64,000 nt of DNA from Lotus japonicus (GCF_012489685.1 NC_080043.1:68131920-68195919); one strand, 5' to 3'; counted from the first letter of the stretch, positions 1-11,985 are shown. The notes: generated by a model from the letters alone, not told the origin. Program-made: numbers and translations.

Positions 1-182
1 TCATTATTTAAGTTAATCGTAAGGCTAAAACTGATTCATGCTATGTTTGGAACGAAGTGGAATGGAATGAAACAATCTCATTTTATTGTTAGAATTAATA
101 AGAGTTTTCTTTATTTATCCATTTTATTACCTAATCTTAAATCTCTCAATAGTAACCATTAAGAAATATTAAAGTGTCTTAG
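1..182. other. AT-rich intergenic DNA
   Basis: No gene is visible. The text near 45-75 resembles the outer end of a hAT-type MITE, but no convincing opposite end was found. Confidence 0.3.
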
Positions 183-560
183 AGCATCTCCAATGGGGTT
201 GCTTAATCCAGTTGGAGCATTTAAACAATGTTGCTTATTTTGGAGCACCATTGGAGCAACATGACATGACGGTTCTGGTTGCTTAAATTTTAGCAACGTT
301 GCTTATTTAAACAATGGTTGCTTATTCTCTTTTTGCTTGCTTTTTGACTAAAAAAATTATATTTTCTTTTTCATTCATGATCTTGAATAATGTCATGACC
401 TTTAAATAGTATAAATATATGATATAGTGGGACCCAACCAAAAGTCAAATAAGAAACTATGGTTGAGCGAAATATGAATAAGTTGCTTATGAGTTGCTCA
501 AATCATATGTGATAGTTTAAGCCCACCATAATAGTGTTTAAGCAACCCGCTGATGAATAA
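183..560. repeat. MITE-like repeat beginning GAGCATCTCCAATGG
   Basis: The segment opens with a GAGCATCTCCAATGG motif, a common start of short plant DNA transposons. It carries many copies of GTTGCTTA and TTGGAGCA and ends near AAGCAACCCGCTGATG. A clean inverted terminus and target duplication were not found, so this is either a decayed element or one end only. Confidence 0.35.
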
Positions 561-3500
561 TGTCTCTTCCTCATGTAATTATTAGATTAGAGAATTATTA
601 CGTTGGTTTCTCATTGAGGAACTACCTCGTCTTGACCTAAAAAATATCCCTCTCCCCATGAAATGCATTTCATTCCTAATATTGCATCATATCATCCAGA
701 AAGGATGCATCTCATTGATAGTTCTCTCTTACGCTAGAAGTTCTATCAAATTAATAGCACTCTCATCCTGAAATTAAATAATCGATATGCCTCTCAGTGA
801 TTGATTTAGCGACGAATTTAATGATGAAATTTGCGGCCAATTTGGTGACCAATATTAGTGACGGAGCTAACCACCGATTTAGCGGCGAAACAATTGATTA
901 ATTTAGCAACCGAATTGGAATTCGTCCCTAATTCATTACAAAAAGTAAAAACAAAAAACATTAGACTTGGACAGGTAAATTATTGGTAAAGACAAAAAAA
1001 TCATTGACAAATGAACAGTAATATTAACAAGTATCCAAGAAACATTGACAAATGGACAGGGGTGTTCAATTTGGCACCCTCAACCAACCAATTTTACACT
1101 CTACTTTAATGTAATAAATATCTATAATACCCTGGGTCTTTTTTTTTTGATAGGCCAATGTTAGTTGTTAATTGTTAGTAAATTAGTTCCTTCACCAGGA
1201 TTCGAGATTTAAAATGCGGAACACATATATTTCCTTATGCTTCTGATTTCATAAACTCAGAACACGTTTCACCGGTTATGTTCCGAATTCTTAATTTTTG
1301 GATTTTTTTTTACTTCCAAAAAAAATGAATTCCCATAAGGTATGTAGGTAAATCGGTTTCGATTATTTTATTCTGGAAGTCAATTTGATTCTCTTATGGG
1401 AAAATGAAATTTCATAAGGATTTTTAATGTTTAGAGTTTTAATTTTAAAGAAGTTGCCGACGCTAGTGGCAACTTCCAACAATTTTCAATTTTGGATTTT
1501 AGAATAGACTTAAATAAGTTTTAGGTCCCAGAAATTGTAAAGGGAATTAAGTTGGGTCCCTGGAATTTTTTTCCTTGAAATATCTTGAGAATTTTTTTAA
1601 TCAAATTAAGTCATTTTGCTTACGTGTCATTAATTTTGAACAGTCCTTTTTTCCACGTCAGTTATCAAATCCTACGTGTAATTTTTCATATCAGTTTTGG
1701 TCCCTCTAAATATTTTTTTATTACTTAAAGCCCTTATCCTTCCACCATCTTCCTCATCCTCTTTCCCTTTTTACCTCATCCTCCATAACTCATACCTAAA
1801 AACCCAAAAATCTTCAAAGGCTCAGAAATAAAGAACTTTGCATAAATCTGAATAACTTAAAACAATAACTTAGTAAACCAAAGATAAACCATTTAAAACA
1901 ATGATAATAAAGAAAATACATAGACAACAGAACATGCCCTCATCACGCAATCAAAATACAACAGCCATTCATGAATTGAAACACCAAACAATAGTCGAGT
2001 CGTCTGCTTCCCGAAACCCCACATTTTTTCTTTTACAAATCTCTTGGCAAACCTAAAAGAGTAAGATCTAGAAACCCCAAATATTAGAGCCAATTTAGTG
2101 CACTTTCTTCCTCGAACTTCCTGATCAATTCAAATTTTCTCCTTCAACGAATTAGAGATTTCAAGTACTTGTTCACCTCGCCTACGCCCTATGTGTCAGA
2201 AATCTACAAGAATGAAGCCATAATCGAGATCAGTAAAGTCTTTGAAGGAGCCAACACTAAAATCGTCACTCCAATCCTCTTCCTTGTAATCCCTAATTAT
2301 TTATGTTAATGCATTATCTAAAAAGGGAGAAGGTCCAATAGCATCACTATCAGCTCAAATGTGTCATAACTAAGTGAATATCAACTCATATGACGTCTCA
2401 CAATTAAGTGAATATCATGCTGGTTGGACAAGATGTTGACTAAGACATAAAAAAGCATCATGTCCAGGCTTTATGTTATTCTTATCATATGTTCTAGGTG
2501 TTTTATTTATTTGTTAGGTTGCAAGTTAGTTTTTTATTATTAATGTCCATGGATAACTTTGCAAATAAATTAGTTGGAAAGTTTGTAGACCAATGGTGAT
2601 ACGTGAATTATTACAGGTGTCTCGACACTCATTTTTATAACGGTGGAAAACTTGAAAAAAAAATAAAGAAACATGTTGTGTGGTGATATGGTCTAAAGCG
2701 GCGTAAGTACCGCGGGTGTTTAATTATCACTATATATGAGCAGCGCTATCTCTCACTCTAACACAGTTTTACTAAATTGAAAGTGAGACTTACACTTTTA
2801 GTGGACTCCATGAGAATTTCAACCAATAAAAGAAATATTGAAAAAAGAGTATTGCTACTTGCTAGCTAGCATTTTTTTTATGACTATAGAGTGGTTCACC
2901 AAACACTTTTGTTTTTTAGACTTATAGAACATTGATTCATTCACACTCTATTTTCTTTTTCATCTCATTTAAATTTTCATTCACCTTCTTTTTTATTTTT
3001 CTCTTCTATTATATCACATATCTATCTTTCTCTTCTTTTGATATATTTCACATACTCATGGAAGTGTGTGTTTTATACGTAAATAAAACATTATTCATAA
3101 GACATACTTAGGTTACCTGATCCTTAAGTTGCGCAGGTTTGTTTTGTTTTATGTTTTTGTCATTTTGTGGCCTGTGGCCTGCTTTTATTGGTCGCATCCA
3201 ATATTTTACCATGTCCAAATCCCCTCACCTCCCAGTTTATGGCGAGTTCTTTGTTTGTTTGTTAGTGAGTTCTTTATCTTTTCTTTTCACATTAGGATCT
3301 TGACCAGCACCAATGCTCTTTTGTTTTTTTCCTATCTGCTACTATCTCAAACCTAATCGAACTTGTCCACGTTCAGAAAACCCTGAAATGTCACCAATCA
3401 ACGGAGAACAGTTCAGTGAACCACACCACTTTATAATATTTATTGGCCTTGACCAACCACGTCACCACCTTTCTTTTTTTGGGAAAATGACTCAAAGAGC

Positions 3501-3860
3501 TTTAAAAACAACACATAAAATACTAATACTTGTAAGATTGCTCGTAGAAGTTGAGGAGTGAAAGAAACGCCCAAGTAAAAAGAGCATAACTCAAAAGTGG
3601 GTGAGAAGAAGGTCAAGGAAATATAGTCCAAGCAACACGCGTCTCACTATGGAAAGATGAATATAGTGGGGACCGTACGTTTGATCAAAATAGAAAGATA
3701 AGCATGCAATAATATACTTATTAAATTATAAACTCTTACTACAATGTTCCATTTATTATTTACTTTACAATAACAAATAAAAATCTATAAACAAATGTGC
3801 AATTCTTCAACCTTTTCGTGCTCGTGGAAAATTTTCTAGACCCTCACTAACTTTGAAGCT
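561..3860. other. Intergenic DNA without a recognisable gene
   Basis: This is AT-rich sequence with no gene I can support. Around 800-930 there are repeats of the form GCGACGAATTTA/ACCGATTTAGCGGCGAAA, like subterminal repeats of some plant DNA transposons. At about 1480-1740 the text with 'GGTCCC' phrases resembles a decayed repeat common in legumes. Short open frames at 3129-3561 lack any known motif. Confidence 0.4.
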
Positions 3861-3929
3861 GGACGCGTGTCCACCGTCTTTCTCAAACCCACACGTGAAA
3901 AATGATAATGACGCGAGAATTTACACGTG
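3861..3929. promoter_or_regulatory. Distal G-box/ABRE-like cluster upstream of the NAC gene
   Basis: Three ACGTG-type or related sites lie within 70 bp: GGACGCGTGTCC at 3861-3872, CACGTG at 3892-3897 and CACGTG at 3924-3929. G-boxes bind bZIP/bHLH factors, and ACGTG cores act as ABA-response elements when clustered. The cluster is about 1.75 kb upstream of the NAC start codon, with no gene between. A role in NAC expression is inference. Confidence 0.4.
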
Positions 3930-4129
3930 TTTACCTTATCTTGGCGATTCAATTATTCATTTGTTCACAGGAAATGTGGTGCTAGAGAGAAAATAATTCA
4001 TTAAAATATTAAAAATGTTATTATATTTAAAAAACACTATTTTAAACCAATATTGATTTAATAGTTTATCATAAATAAGCGGTAGAACGTAGACCCATCA
4101 ATCTTATTCTTTCTTTTATTCACCTCATT

Positions 4130-4580
4130 AAGTGGAAGTATATCTATACGGTCTGTTTGTTATGCAAGAGATGGAGAAGAGAGAAATAAAGGAGAGGGAA
4201 GTTGAGAGAACTACCTTCGTTTGGTTGTCAAGTGAGAGAGAAAAGAGATTGATTATTACGTAGAACTCATAGCTTTTTCTCATCTTTTGGTTTTGAGAAG
4301 AAATGAGGAGAGAGTGTGCATGCTTTTTTAAATTTACACTAACACCCCTCACCAACTTCAGTTAATGCTTTTGGTTATTTTTTTATTTTTTTATACTAAT
4401 GGGTAAGTTTGTCTTTTGTGATAAAATAATATTCTCTCTTCTCTTTCTCTACTCAACCAAATGAAAGGAGAGAGATTCTACATCAATCTTTCTCTTCTCC
4501 ACTCTATTTCTCACATATTTCTCTCTACTCATCTTCTCTCTTCTCTACTCTCTCTTATTTACCAAACATAGTGTTAGTGT
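4130..4580. repeat. GAGA-rich, CTCT-rich inverted MITE-like repeat
   Basis: The left half is rich in AGAGAGAAAAG and the right half in CTCTTCTCTACTCTC. The ends read GTCTGTTTGTTATG and CTTATTTACCAAACATAG, which are roughly inverted. This is the usual look of a degenerate foldback element. A target duplication is not obvious. Confidence 0.35.
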
Positions 4581-4627
4581 GTGAATCAAACATGATTCAA
4601 GTAAATATGATATTTGAATACTATATT

Positions 4628-5175
4628 ACTAGATATAAAACCCGTACGTTGCACGGGTGTTTTAACAATTTTATAAACATTATATAAAATTTATTATAGT
4701 TTAAATAAAAATATTAAATATATATTAAATATTTTTTACTTATAAATTACAATAAAGTAAAATTAATTGTGTTAAAACATTTCATTATGAGTATTAGAGT
4801 TTTCTTTGTAGCAATAATTAATACTATTCAAATTTAATAATTAGAATTGAAATAATTTTAACAATTTAAAAATGTATTTATTTAAACATACAATAAATTA
4901 TAAAGTGCATTTCAAATATTTTAAATCAATTAATAAGTTTTAATATCACCAAATAAATTATATCAACATTTTCTTATACTTTTTAATCAACAATTAATTA
5001 AATTTAACTTTGATAATTACATTAGATTTTAATTTTAATATTCTAAAATAATATTTAGTAAATTAACTATTTTTTTAATTTTAGCCTTAATTATTTTTCT
5101 CTGTTATACTTCTTTAAGTTGATCTTTTTTACTAATATAATATATAATAGATCAAAATTTATAATTGAATAAATT
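4628..5175 (-). mobile_element. Helitron-like 3' terminus (minus strand) with AT-rich body
   Basis: Read on the minus strand, a hairpin with ACCCGT/ACGGGT arms (plus-strand 4640-4645 and 4653-4658) is followed within about 10 bp by CTAG and then T (4628-4632). A short hairpin just before CTRR next to a target T is the diagnostic 3' end of plant Helitrons. The adjoining 500 bp is extremely AT-rich and has no Rep/helicase coding, so any element is non-autonomous. Its 5' end was not located. Confidence 0.45.
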
Positions 5176-5442
5176 TCTGAAAAAAAATTCACTCTCTCTC
5201 ATGTTAAATAAAATTCTATAACTCTAATTATTTGGAATGCATTTCTCTTTCCCAAAAAAAGATGATAGTAGGCGCCATGATTGTATTCACCATGAATATT
5301 TTCATAAATATTCGAAGATTCTCTTTTTCTTTTTCCTAAAATCGTAAACAGTTCTGTACACTGAATCCAGCCCGCCAAAAAACACACATACCGTACGATA
5401 AGCCGATAAGACCGTCCGCATAATGATCTATTCCAAACCGAA

Positions 5443-5449
5443 ACGTGGC
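5443..5449 (+). promoter_or_regulatory. Proximal ABRE (ACGTGGC) of the NAC gene
   Basis: A perfect ACGTGGC lies about 80 bp upstream of the TATA box. This is the canonical ABA-response element bound by AREB/ABF bZIP factors. RD26/NAC072-type genes are known to be ABA- and drought-induced, so the site fits the gene it precedes. Confidence 0.5.
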
Positions 5450-5527
5450 ACATTCTCAGAGGACTAAACTCTAGCGGACCCCACAGCAAAGATCACGCTA
5501 CACTGTCTTAACCTCCGTGTCCCGCTG

Positions 5528-5535
5528 TATAAATA
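5528..5535 (+). promoter_or_regulatory. TATA box of the NAC gene
   Basis: TATAAATA lies 148 bp before the start codon. A leader starting about 30 bp downstream would give a 5' UTR near 120 nt, a normal length. Confidence 0.6.
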
Positions 5536-5675
5536 ACCGCATTGTTTTCCGTGTACAGAGAAAAAAACGAAACAAGAGAAATCTATAACAACAGCAAAAC
5601 AAAAACGCTCCTCTTTTGAACTCTTCTTAATTCTTATCCTTCAATTCTTCCTCATCATCGTGAAATCTCAGCAGA

Positions 5676-6885
5676 ATGGGAGTTCCAGAAAAAGACCCTC
5701 TTGCTCAATTGAGCTTACCTCCTGGTTTCAGATTCTTCCCCACTGATGAGGAGCTTCTGGTTCAGTATCTCTGCCGTAAGGTTGCTGGCTATCATTTTTC
5801 TCTGCCAATCATTGCTGAAATTGACCTGTACAAGTTCGACCCTTGGGTTCTACCAGGTGATTATCCATCATCCATATTTTTCAATTTTGAACATTATTTT
5901 TGCTTTTAGTTCAAACAAGTGTAACTTAATTCGGTTATGGTTATGGTACAGGCAAGGCGATTTTCGGTGAGAAAGAGTGGTATTTTTTCAGCCCCAGGGA
6001 CAGGAAGTACCCAAACGGTTCTCGACCTAACAGAGTTGCTGGCTCTGGGTATTGGAAAGCCACCGGAACTGACAAAGTCATTACCACTGAAGGTAGAAAA
6101 GTTGGAATAAAAAAAGCACTCGTTTTCTACATTGGCAAAGCACCAAAAGGCACCAAAACTAACTGGATCATGCACGAGTATCGCCTTCTCGACTCTTCGC
6201 GGAAACACAAACTTGGCAGCTCCAGGGTACGCAGCGCACACACCCAATTTACAATTTTCATTCGATATTCCTTCCTCAATATTTAGTAAAATAATATTTA
6301 TTTTTGTATTCTTTGCAGCTAGATGAGTGGGTTTTGTGTCGCATATACAAGAAGAAATCGAGCACGCAGAAGGAAGCGGCAGCAACATTTTCGAGCAAAG
6401 AATGCAGCTATGGATCTTCATCGCCGTCCACGTCGTCTCACGTGGAGGACATGCTGGAGTCGTTGCCGGAAATCGATGACCGGTGCTTTGCGCTGCCGCG
6501 CGTGAACTCGCTCCGGACGCTGCAGCAGGACGAGAAGTTGGGTTCTGCCACCGGGATTTTCACGGACTGGGGTAACCCGACGGATCTGGACACAGTGCCC
6601 GAGTTTGTTCCGGGGAGCCAGGCTCAGTGGATGGGGAATTACAGTTGCAATGACCTTTATGTCCCTTCTGTGCCGCAGTTCGGCCACGTGGACTGGTCCG
6701 CAACAACTAGGAACACGGCGGAGGAAGAGGTTCAGAGCGGTGTGAGGACCCATCGGGTTGCTGAGAGTTCCGGGTTTTATCAGCAGAATCCGGATTTGAC
6801 CACGCAGCGATTATTGCCCGGTTCTGTTGACCCGTTTGGGTTCGGGTATTTGGGTCAGCAAACTGGGTTCGGTTTCAGGGACTGA
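5676..6885 (+). CDS. NAC-domain transcription factor, RD26/NAC072-like
   Basis: This is a plant-specific DNA-binding transcription factor acting in the nucleus. Three exons join cleanly: 5676-5856, 5952-6226 and 6319-6885, with GT-AG introns of 95 and 92 bp, giving 340 residues. The NAC domain is complete: subdomain A near residues 14-36 ([19 protein letters not shown]), B with [10 protein letters not shown] with [17 protein letters not shown] and [11 protein letters not shown] with [17 protein letters not shown], and E at 153-165 ([13 protein letters not shown]). The first intron, near the end of subdomain B, and the second, before E, are in typical positions. The C-terminal half is variable and Ser/Pro/Gly-rich, as expected of an activation region, and ends [16 protein letters not shown]. 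The [20 protein letters not shown] start matches the ATAF/NAC3 (SNAC) group that includes ANAC019/055/072. These are stress-, ABA- and senescence-related regulators; that role is family knowledge. Confidence 0.93.
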
Positions 6886-7808
6886 AATGAATTAGTTATT
6901 GGTAGCTTAGGTTTGGACAGTGGGTTGAACAAAAAAAAAAAGGATTGGATGATAGTAGGATGTAGATCTTCTCAAGTTGAACTTCCACATTAAGACAAAA
7001 AAATAGTTGATCTTTCAATTAATATTGTACTTAAATTTTTGTTTTTGTCAATTGTCTCTATTAATCGTATATAATAAGTTAAATTCTACAAATATGGAGT
7101 TGAGAGTTCGGTTGTTGCTCGAAAGAATTGAACACATTGTGATTAACCATTTACCACTTTGAAATTGTTTTTACTATGATATAATTAATCAAGAAAACAA
7201 TCCATGTGTGAGTAGTTTTTTCCTAATCCTCCAATCAAATATGATCTTTTAATGATTGGGTCTTCTCCCTTACACATTCTTGTATTTCTTAACAAAATGA
7301 TTCGTAACTTTTAACGGTACTTTTACTGTTTAATTACTATTTTTCACAATGAATACTTTAGTCAAAAAACTCTACACATGTAAAGAAGATCAATATGGCT
7401 TCACTTTGATCTCTTTGTTTGATGTGCTTGTTCGGCTGAATCAAAGAGTGCGGAAAGTCCTTTGGGCGTGGCTCGCTCGCTCATAGGCTTTTAGCCTTGT
7501 TGTCAATGCTAGCTATCGTGCCTGAAATTATGGTTCGGTTTTGTTGCTTTCGTCTTTGGTCGATGTCCCGTGCCGATTCATGTTCCCTCCAATGCTGACT
7601 TGGGGCTTATTTTGTTAATTGTGGGTTTGTGCGGCTTACTTTAGTGTGTTGCTGCCATTTATTAATTTAATTTATGGGACGAGCTCGATTTTAAGTTTTA
7701 CTATGTAACATTGGAGGATTTTACTCACATTATTATTATATTGTGTATTATCAAACTTTATCGATGCCTTAAAAAAATATCATGACATAATTCTTATCCA
7801 TAGTAAAT

Positions 7809-7844
<36 letters not shown>

Positions 7845-9431
7845 ATGTGTGTAATGTGAGTGATTGGAAGATTCTTTGGCAAATATATTCCACAATAGGA
7901 AAGGGTAAAATATACAAATTTGGTCAGGCGGTTTTGGTGGATACAATACATTGAAAATGTGCAATGAATCGATGCACGCTGGAAAAGGATACAATGGAAA
8001 TTAAAATGGTGCATGAACCATTCAGCCTAAAAGCTGATTTGGTTTGCATGAGCATGACATTGTTTGGCTGCAGTAGGCAGGCACGCTCGGCCACATGAAT
8101 CAGAATGTGCTTAAATGCATGATCAAACTGTTTTCAAAGTTTGGTTTAAGATGTCGACAACTGATTAAGTAATTAATATGAAGTCTATATGTTATTCTAA
8201 ATGCGTGTACCTGGCTTCTTCTTTTTTTTTTTGTAAAATGAATGAGATCGATTCACGTGTAAAATGAATTCCATTGTCTTACTGTGTGAACACAATTAAT
8301 TTGGATTGAACATTTAGGGATAACCACAAATATTAGATCAGTTTATTATAACAAATTTGTTAAGTTTGAAAAAAAAGGGAACTGGTACGGTTATATGTAT
8401 ATACCGCAGTTTGAGGCTTTGAGCCGTTTGTTTATTAATTAACAGTAAAGAGTAAAGACCCTTTTCCAAATCAAATCTTGATGCATGAATGGTTTTTTTT
8501 ATACATTGCTTTCATAAGAAAATAAAATAGTGATGAAAGTTTAGAAAAACCACAATTCATACGATGTATAGAAGTTTAAAGTGAGCTAATTAAACTTAAG
8601 CATTAATAATTTTTCTTAGTTAATAAATTAAATAATTAATGTTTTGACAAAAGGATTTTAGTGTTTATTTTTTTAAGTAAAAAATTAAAAATTAAAACCT
8701 ATTATTCCGAATGTGAAATTAAACGCGAACATAATATGTACCAAAACATGCAAACATTATAATTTTGTTTTTTTCATTCATCGGAAAACTATAATTTTGT
8801 TTTTTTAATCAAACATAATAGTATAATACTAATATCATGTTATCTTAACTTGAATATGTAATGAAATTTAGCATCAAATTAGTTGGTGGATTTTCTTTTG
8901 TAAAAAAAAATAGTTATGGTTTTTTCTTTTGTACAAAAAGTTTTATGAGATCGCTTAACTAATACATCAAATTAGTTTACACAAAAAGTGACGCTATAAA
9001 ATAAGTTGATATAAATTATTCCAAACAAGACTTTAATCTATCTCCATTCTCCATCTCTTCTAGTTATTTTCTTTCTTTCTTAATTCTCCACTAACAAACA
9101 AAGTATAAGACCTCTTCCTCCCTTATGTTCTCAAATTACCACTAACTTTTTGTCTTGTGTGGTTGGGTCAAAAAGTCTATAAATACAAAAAAGAAAACTT
9201 TTATTTTCTATTTAACCAAATAATATGTGAGAAAATTTACCAAATTATTATTTCTATCATCTTTCTTATTTGTATCATACAAAACAATTTATAAATTGAA
9301 GCTATTTTTCGTATCTCTTTTTTCTTCTTCATATTTTTTCTTCTCATTATAAACCAAAGATATTCTCAATTAAAAAATGATCGAGAATACATTTTTATCC
9401 TCAAACTTTTGTTGGAATTAAGAACTGCTTA
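6886..9431. other. NAC 3' flank and AT-rich intergenic DNA
   Basis: After the NAC stop there is a plausible 3' UTR, then AT-rich DNA with no gene I can support. Short open frames around 7769-8014 come from a TA microsatellite and lack motifs. Confidence 0.4.
7812..7842. repeat. (TA)n microsatellite
   Basis: About 14-15 uninterrupted TA units. It is probably length-variable between individuals. Confidence 0.85.
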
Positions 9432-9435
9432 AACA

Positions 9436-9536
9436 GAAAGATTATAATTGTGGCCCGGTTAATTTTAACAAGACGTTGTCTAAATATGTGGTGAAAACAC
9501 TATAACCTTAGCTTAACTGACTATTGGCCTAAAATT
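9436..9536 (+). repeat. Left copy of a direct repeat (pair with 10270-10420)
   Basis: The run TAATTGTGGCCCGGTT...TTTTAACAAG and, further on, TATGTGGTGAAAACA..TATAACCTTAGCTTA recur in the same order at 10270-10420. The left copy lacks about 60 bp present in the right copy. The missing part is bounded by two copies of TTGTCTAAA, consistent with deletion between short repeats. Confidence 0.7.
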
Positions 9537-9542
9537 TTACGT

Positions 9543-10255
9543 TGTCGGAAAAGCTAAAGAAGCGTGTGTGTCGAAGAATGGCCATGAGGGAGGCCAACAG
9601 CTTAACTGAAAAGATGGCTAATTGTGGAGGTCCAGTGCAACCAAGGGATGCAAATCGACAAATGAAGATATCGACGCCATCAAGGAAGGCAGTGACATCC
9701 ACGAAGCAAGCGCATCAGCGAAGTTGGGTATGTCGACCAACGGTTATCACTGTCTTCGTAACTGCCAAGAACGTGGGATGAAGGAGAACATGGCTGTGGC
9801 ACAACGAGCAGGAAATCGAAGGCCAGGTCGTGGGCAGCTTCTAGAAGAGCAGCAGTTGAAGAAGAAGGCCTAAAAATAAGAAATTCAGCGAACGGAGCGG
9901 GGTTCGCAATTTTCCCTCAGAAAACACTCAAAAAGCTCTCAATGTCTGGATCAATGAGTCTCAATGAGCCAACAGAGTTTGCCACTAAGTACGTGATTGT
10001 TTGAACCAATCATGTTTTCGATTTCTTGTTCATGCTTTGTAATCAACTTTTTATACTTTATTATTTAATCAATGAAGTTTCTTTCTCACTTATTTACTTT
10101 TGTTTTCCTGCACTTTTGTTTGCAACGTTTTGTTTAGTCGAATTCTGTCCCTGAATTTCGTTTTCCATTTATAATTTCTACTTCTGATAGCGCTTTCACC
10201 AAAGAATTCTACAATCGCTTTTCTTTTATTTGTTTACCAAAAACCTCTGTAAACA
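9543..10255 (+). mobile_element. Solo-LTR-like segment
   Basis: The segment starts TGTCGGAAAAGC and ends CTCTGTAAACA, the TG...CA form of an LTR. Its last 60 bp resemble the end of the LTR at 17548-18201: both have TTTCACCAAAGAA, then TTTGTTTACCA, then TGTAAACA. It sits between the two copies of a ~100-bp direct repeat. No matching 5-bp target duplication was seen (TACGT on the left, GTGAC on the right), so the exact ends are uncertain. The open frames inside (9542-9873) have no known domain. Confidence 0.4.
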
Positions 10256-10269
10256 GTGACTCGGTAAAT

Positions 10270-10420
10270 TGAAAAATTGTAATTGTGGCCCGGTTGATTT
10301 TAACAAGGGATTGTCTAAATAACTTATTAATCATTAAATAAAAGTTGGAATTGTCTAAATCACCACAAGTAAATATGTGGTGAAAACATTATAACCTTAG
10401 CTTAGGTGACTCAGTAATAT
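10270..10420 (+). repeat. Right copy of the direct repeat (pair with 9436-9536)
   Basis: Same ordered blocks as the left copy, plus an internal segment flanked by TTGTCTAAA repeats. The outer text GTGACTCGGTAAATTG and GTGACTCAGTAATATT suggests an older, larger tandem unit. Confidence 0.7.
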
Positions 10421-11233
10421 TTTGAATGTGCATCAGGAAATTTTTACCCATAACACATGTCTAAATATTCAATACCAATATGATTTTACCTCATTTATCC
10501 TAAATGATTTATACAATTCTAATTATTTCATAATAGGTGCATGCATGCTAGGAAGATGAAATTAAGAAGAGGCCAGATATAGCGTGACCTTATCCTGCTT
10601 GCTAAGTATAGCAGCTTTAATTTACAGTGTACGAGTAGCATCCCACTTCTATCAGGTCCAATCAGCCAAGGAATGATGCACAAAAAAACTGATGAAAGCG
10701 TGTGTGAAAGGAAAGAAGCCAACAATCAAAAGTAGCACAAAAAAACTGATGAAAGCGTGTGTGAAAGGAAAGAAGCCAACAATCAAAAGTAGAACCACAA
10801 ACATAAGATAAGCATCAATTTTGTCCTACGTTACAGGTTCTACGTTTGAATAAATTTTGAACTTTGACTGAATTTCAAATCAAACATGAACTTAATATCA
10901 AATTTCATGGTTCTCATTGGTCAATCAGATAGTATCTAGCTTGGCTTCATTCTTAGATGCTTTCTTTCTGTGCGTATCTGGTAGTTTAGTACTGCAAAAG
11001 TACAAATGCTAGCTAATCAATCTTTTGAATGCGATGATTAAGAGGCGCCTTTCCTATTCTTCGATTCGTTTCTTGCACGTGTTTGCAACGTGACTTTCTT
11101 TGTCCTTTCTTATTTTTATTTTTTCTGGACATCTACTTTTTTTACATCTTCACGAAAAGAGTCTAAAAAATAAGTATTTTCTCGTATGGTAATTAATAAA
11201 AATTATTAAAGGAGCATTTTTAAATACGAAAAT
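10421..11233. other. Intergenic DNA
   Basis: No gene is visible apart from the 57-bp tandem duplication described separately. A 65-residue open frame on the minus strand overlaps that duplication and has no recognisable domain. Confidence 0.4.
10679..10792. repeat. Perfect 57-bp tandem duplication
   Basis: The 57-bp unit starting CACAAAAAAACTGATGAAAG at 10679-10735 is repeated without change at 10736-10792. Perfect identity implies a recent duplication or an assembly artefact. Confidence 0.9.
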
Positions 11234-11600
11234 ATAGAATTATTCTTGGAATTATTCTTCTGATACTTCTACGTGCCTTTACATTTTATGAGGTGTTTTC
11301 CAAATGTGCAAATAATAGCGCTTGTTAACTTTGTTCAAAGTTTAAACACACTCGTGCTATCGTTACATCCTTGTCTGCATTTACTCAAATAAGTTATTTT
11401 TTTGAGTTACAGGTGGGCCAAACCAAAAAAGAAAACACGCTAGCTAAGAGCGGGCCGGGATGCAACTTCTTTTGTATCCTGAACCAACAGATTATGACAT
11501 TCTTCAACCAGAGCCTATTACAAATGGGCCAAAAGGAAACCGTAGGCCAAATACGAACCAATAATAAACAAGAGAGTTAGCTTTCTCTCATCTGTATAAC
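11234..11600 (+). repeat. Dispersed repeat, copy 1 (pair with 57688-58080)
   Basis: Blocks such as CTACGTG.CTTTACATTTTA, AAGTTATTTTTTTGAGTTAC, CTATGACATTCTTCAACCA-type text and TAGCTTTC recur in the same order and strand at 57688-58080, with perhaps 75-80% identity by eye. No long conserved reading frame is evident. Confidence 0.7.
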
Positions 11601-11639
11601 TTTGATAAAGCTTCACGTACCTCATTAAACATCCAAACA

Positions 11640-11985
11640 AGTATCATTTCTTATAGACTTGCCTAGGGTATAGTTCCTAGCTTATTGCTCAACGGCATTT
11701 GAGGACCACATTTGACATGATGCATGAGAGACATAATTGATTATTTGAATGAAACATCCAAAATATTAAATCTAATATACTTGCAGATTATCTTGCTTGC
11801 TAGAATAGCAACTCAGAAACTTGAATTTACAACAACAATGTGATGGCACAAAGTCTTCACATGTTTCATTTTGAGCTTGAGTGATTTGAATGTCTTGCTT
11901 GCAATACATTTTGCCTGCTCTGGTTTCAGTTTTGAAAACAACAGACTCAGTGGTCCGAGCTGAAAGGACTGGTACCATATGATTT
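11640..11985 (-). repeat. Dispersed repeat, inverted copy of 27545-27885
   Basis: Read on the minus strand it matches 27545-27885 on the plus strand. Shared landmarks are TCTGTTGTTTTC, GCAAGACATTCAAAT, TGTGAAGACTTTGT, AAATTCAAGTTT and ATTATGTCTCTCTCATGCAT. In this copy an 88-residue minus-strand frame stays open (12038-11772); the other copy has lost it. The product is unidentified and the segment may be a gene or transposon fragment. Confidence 0.7.

Noticed and set aside
5906..6421. 171-residue minus-strand frame
   Set aside because: It is antisense to NAC exons and introns; the NAC reading is conserved and correctly spliced.
9542..9873. Two overlapping 79- and 83-residue frames
   Set aside because: They lie within an LTR-like segment and have no recognisable motif; the GC-richer composition alone is not enough.
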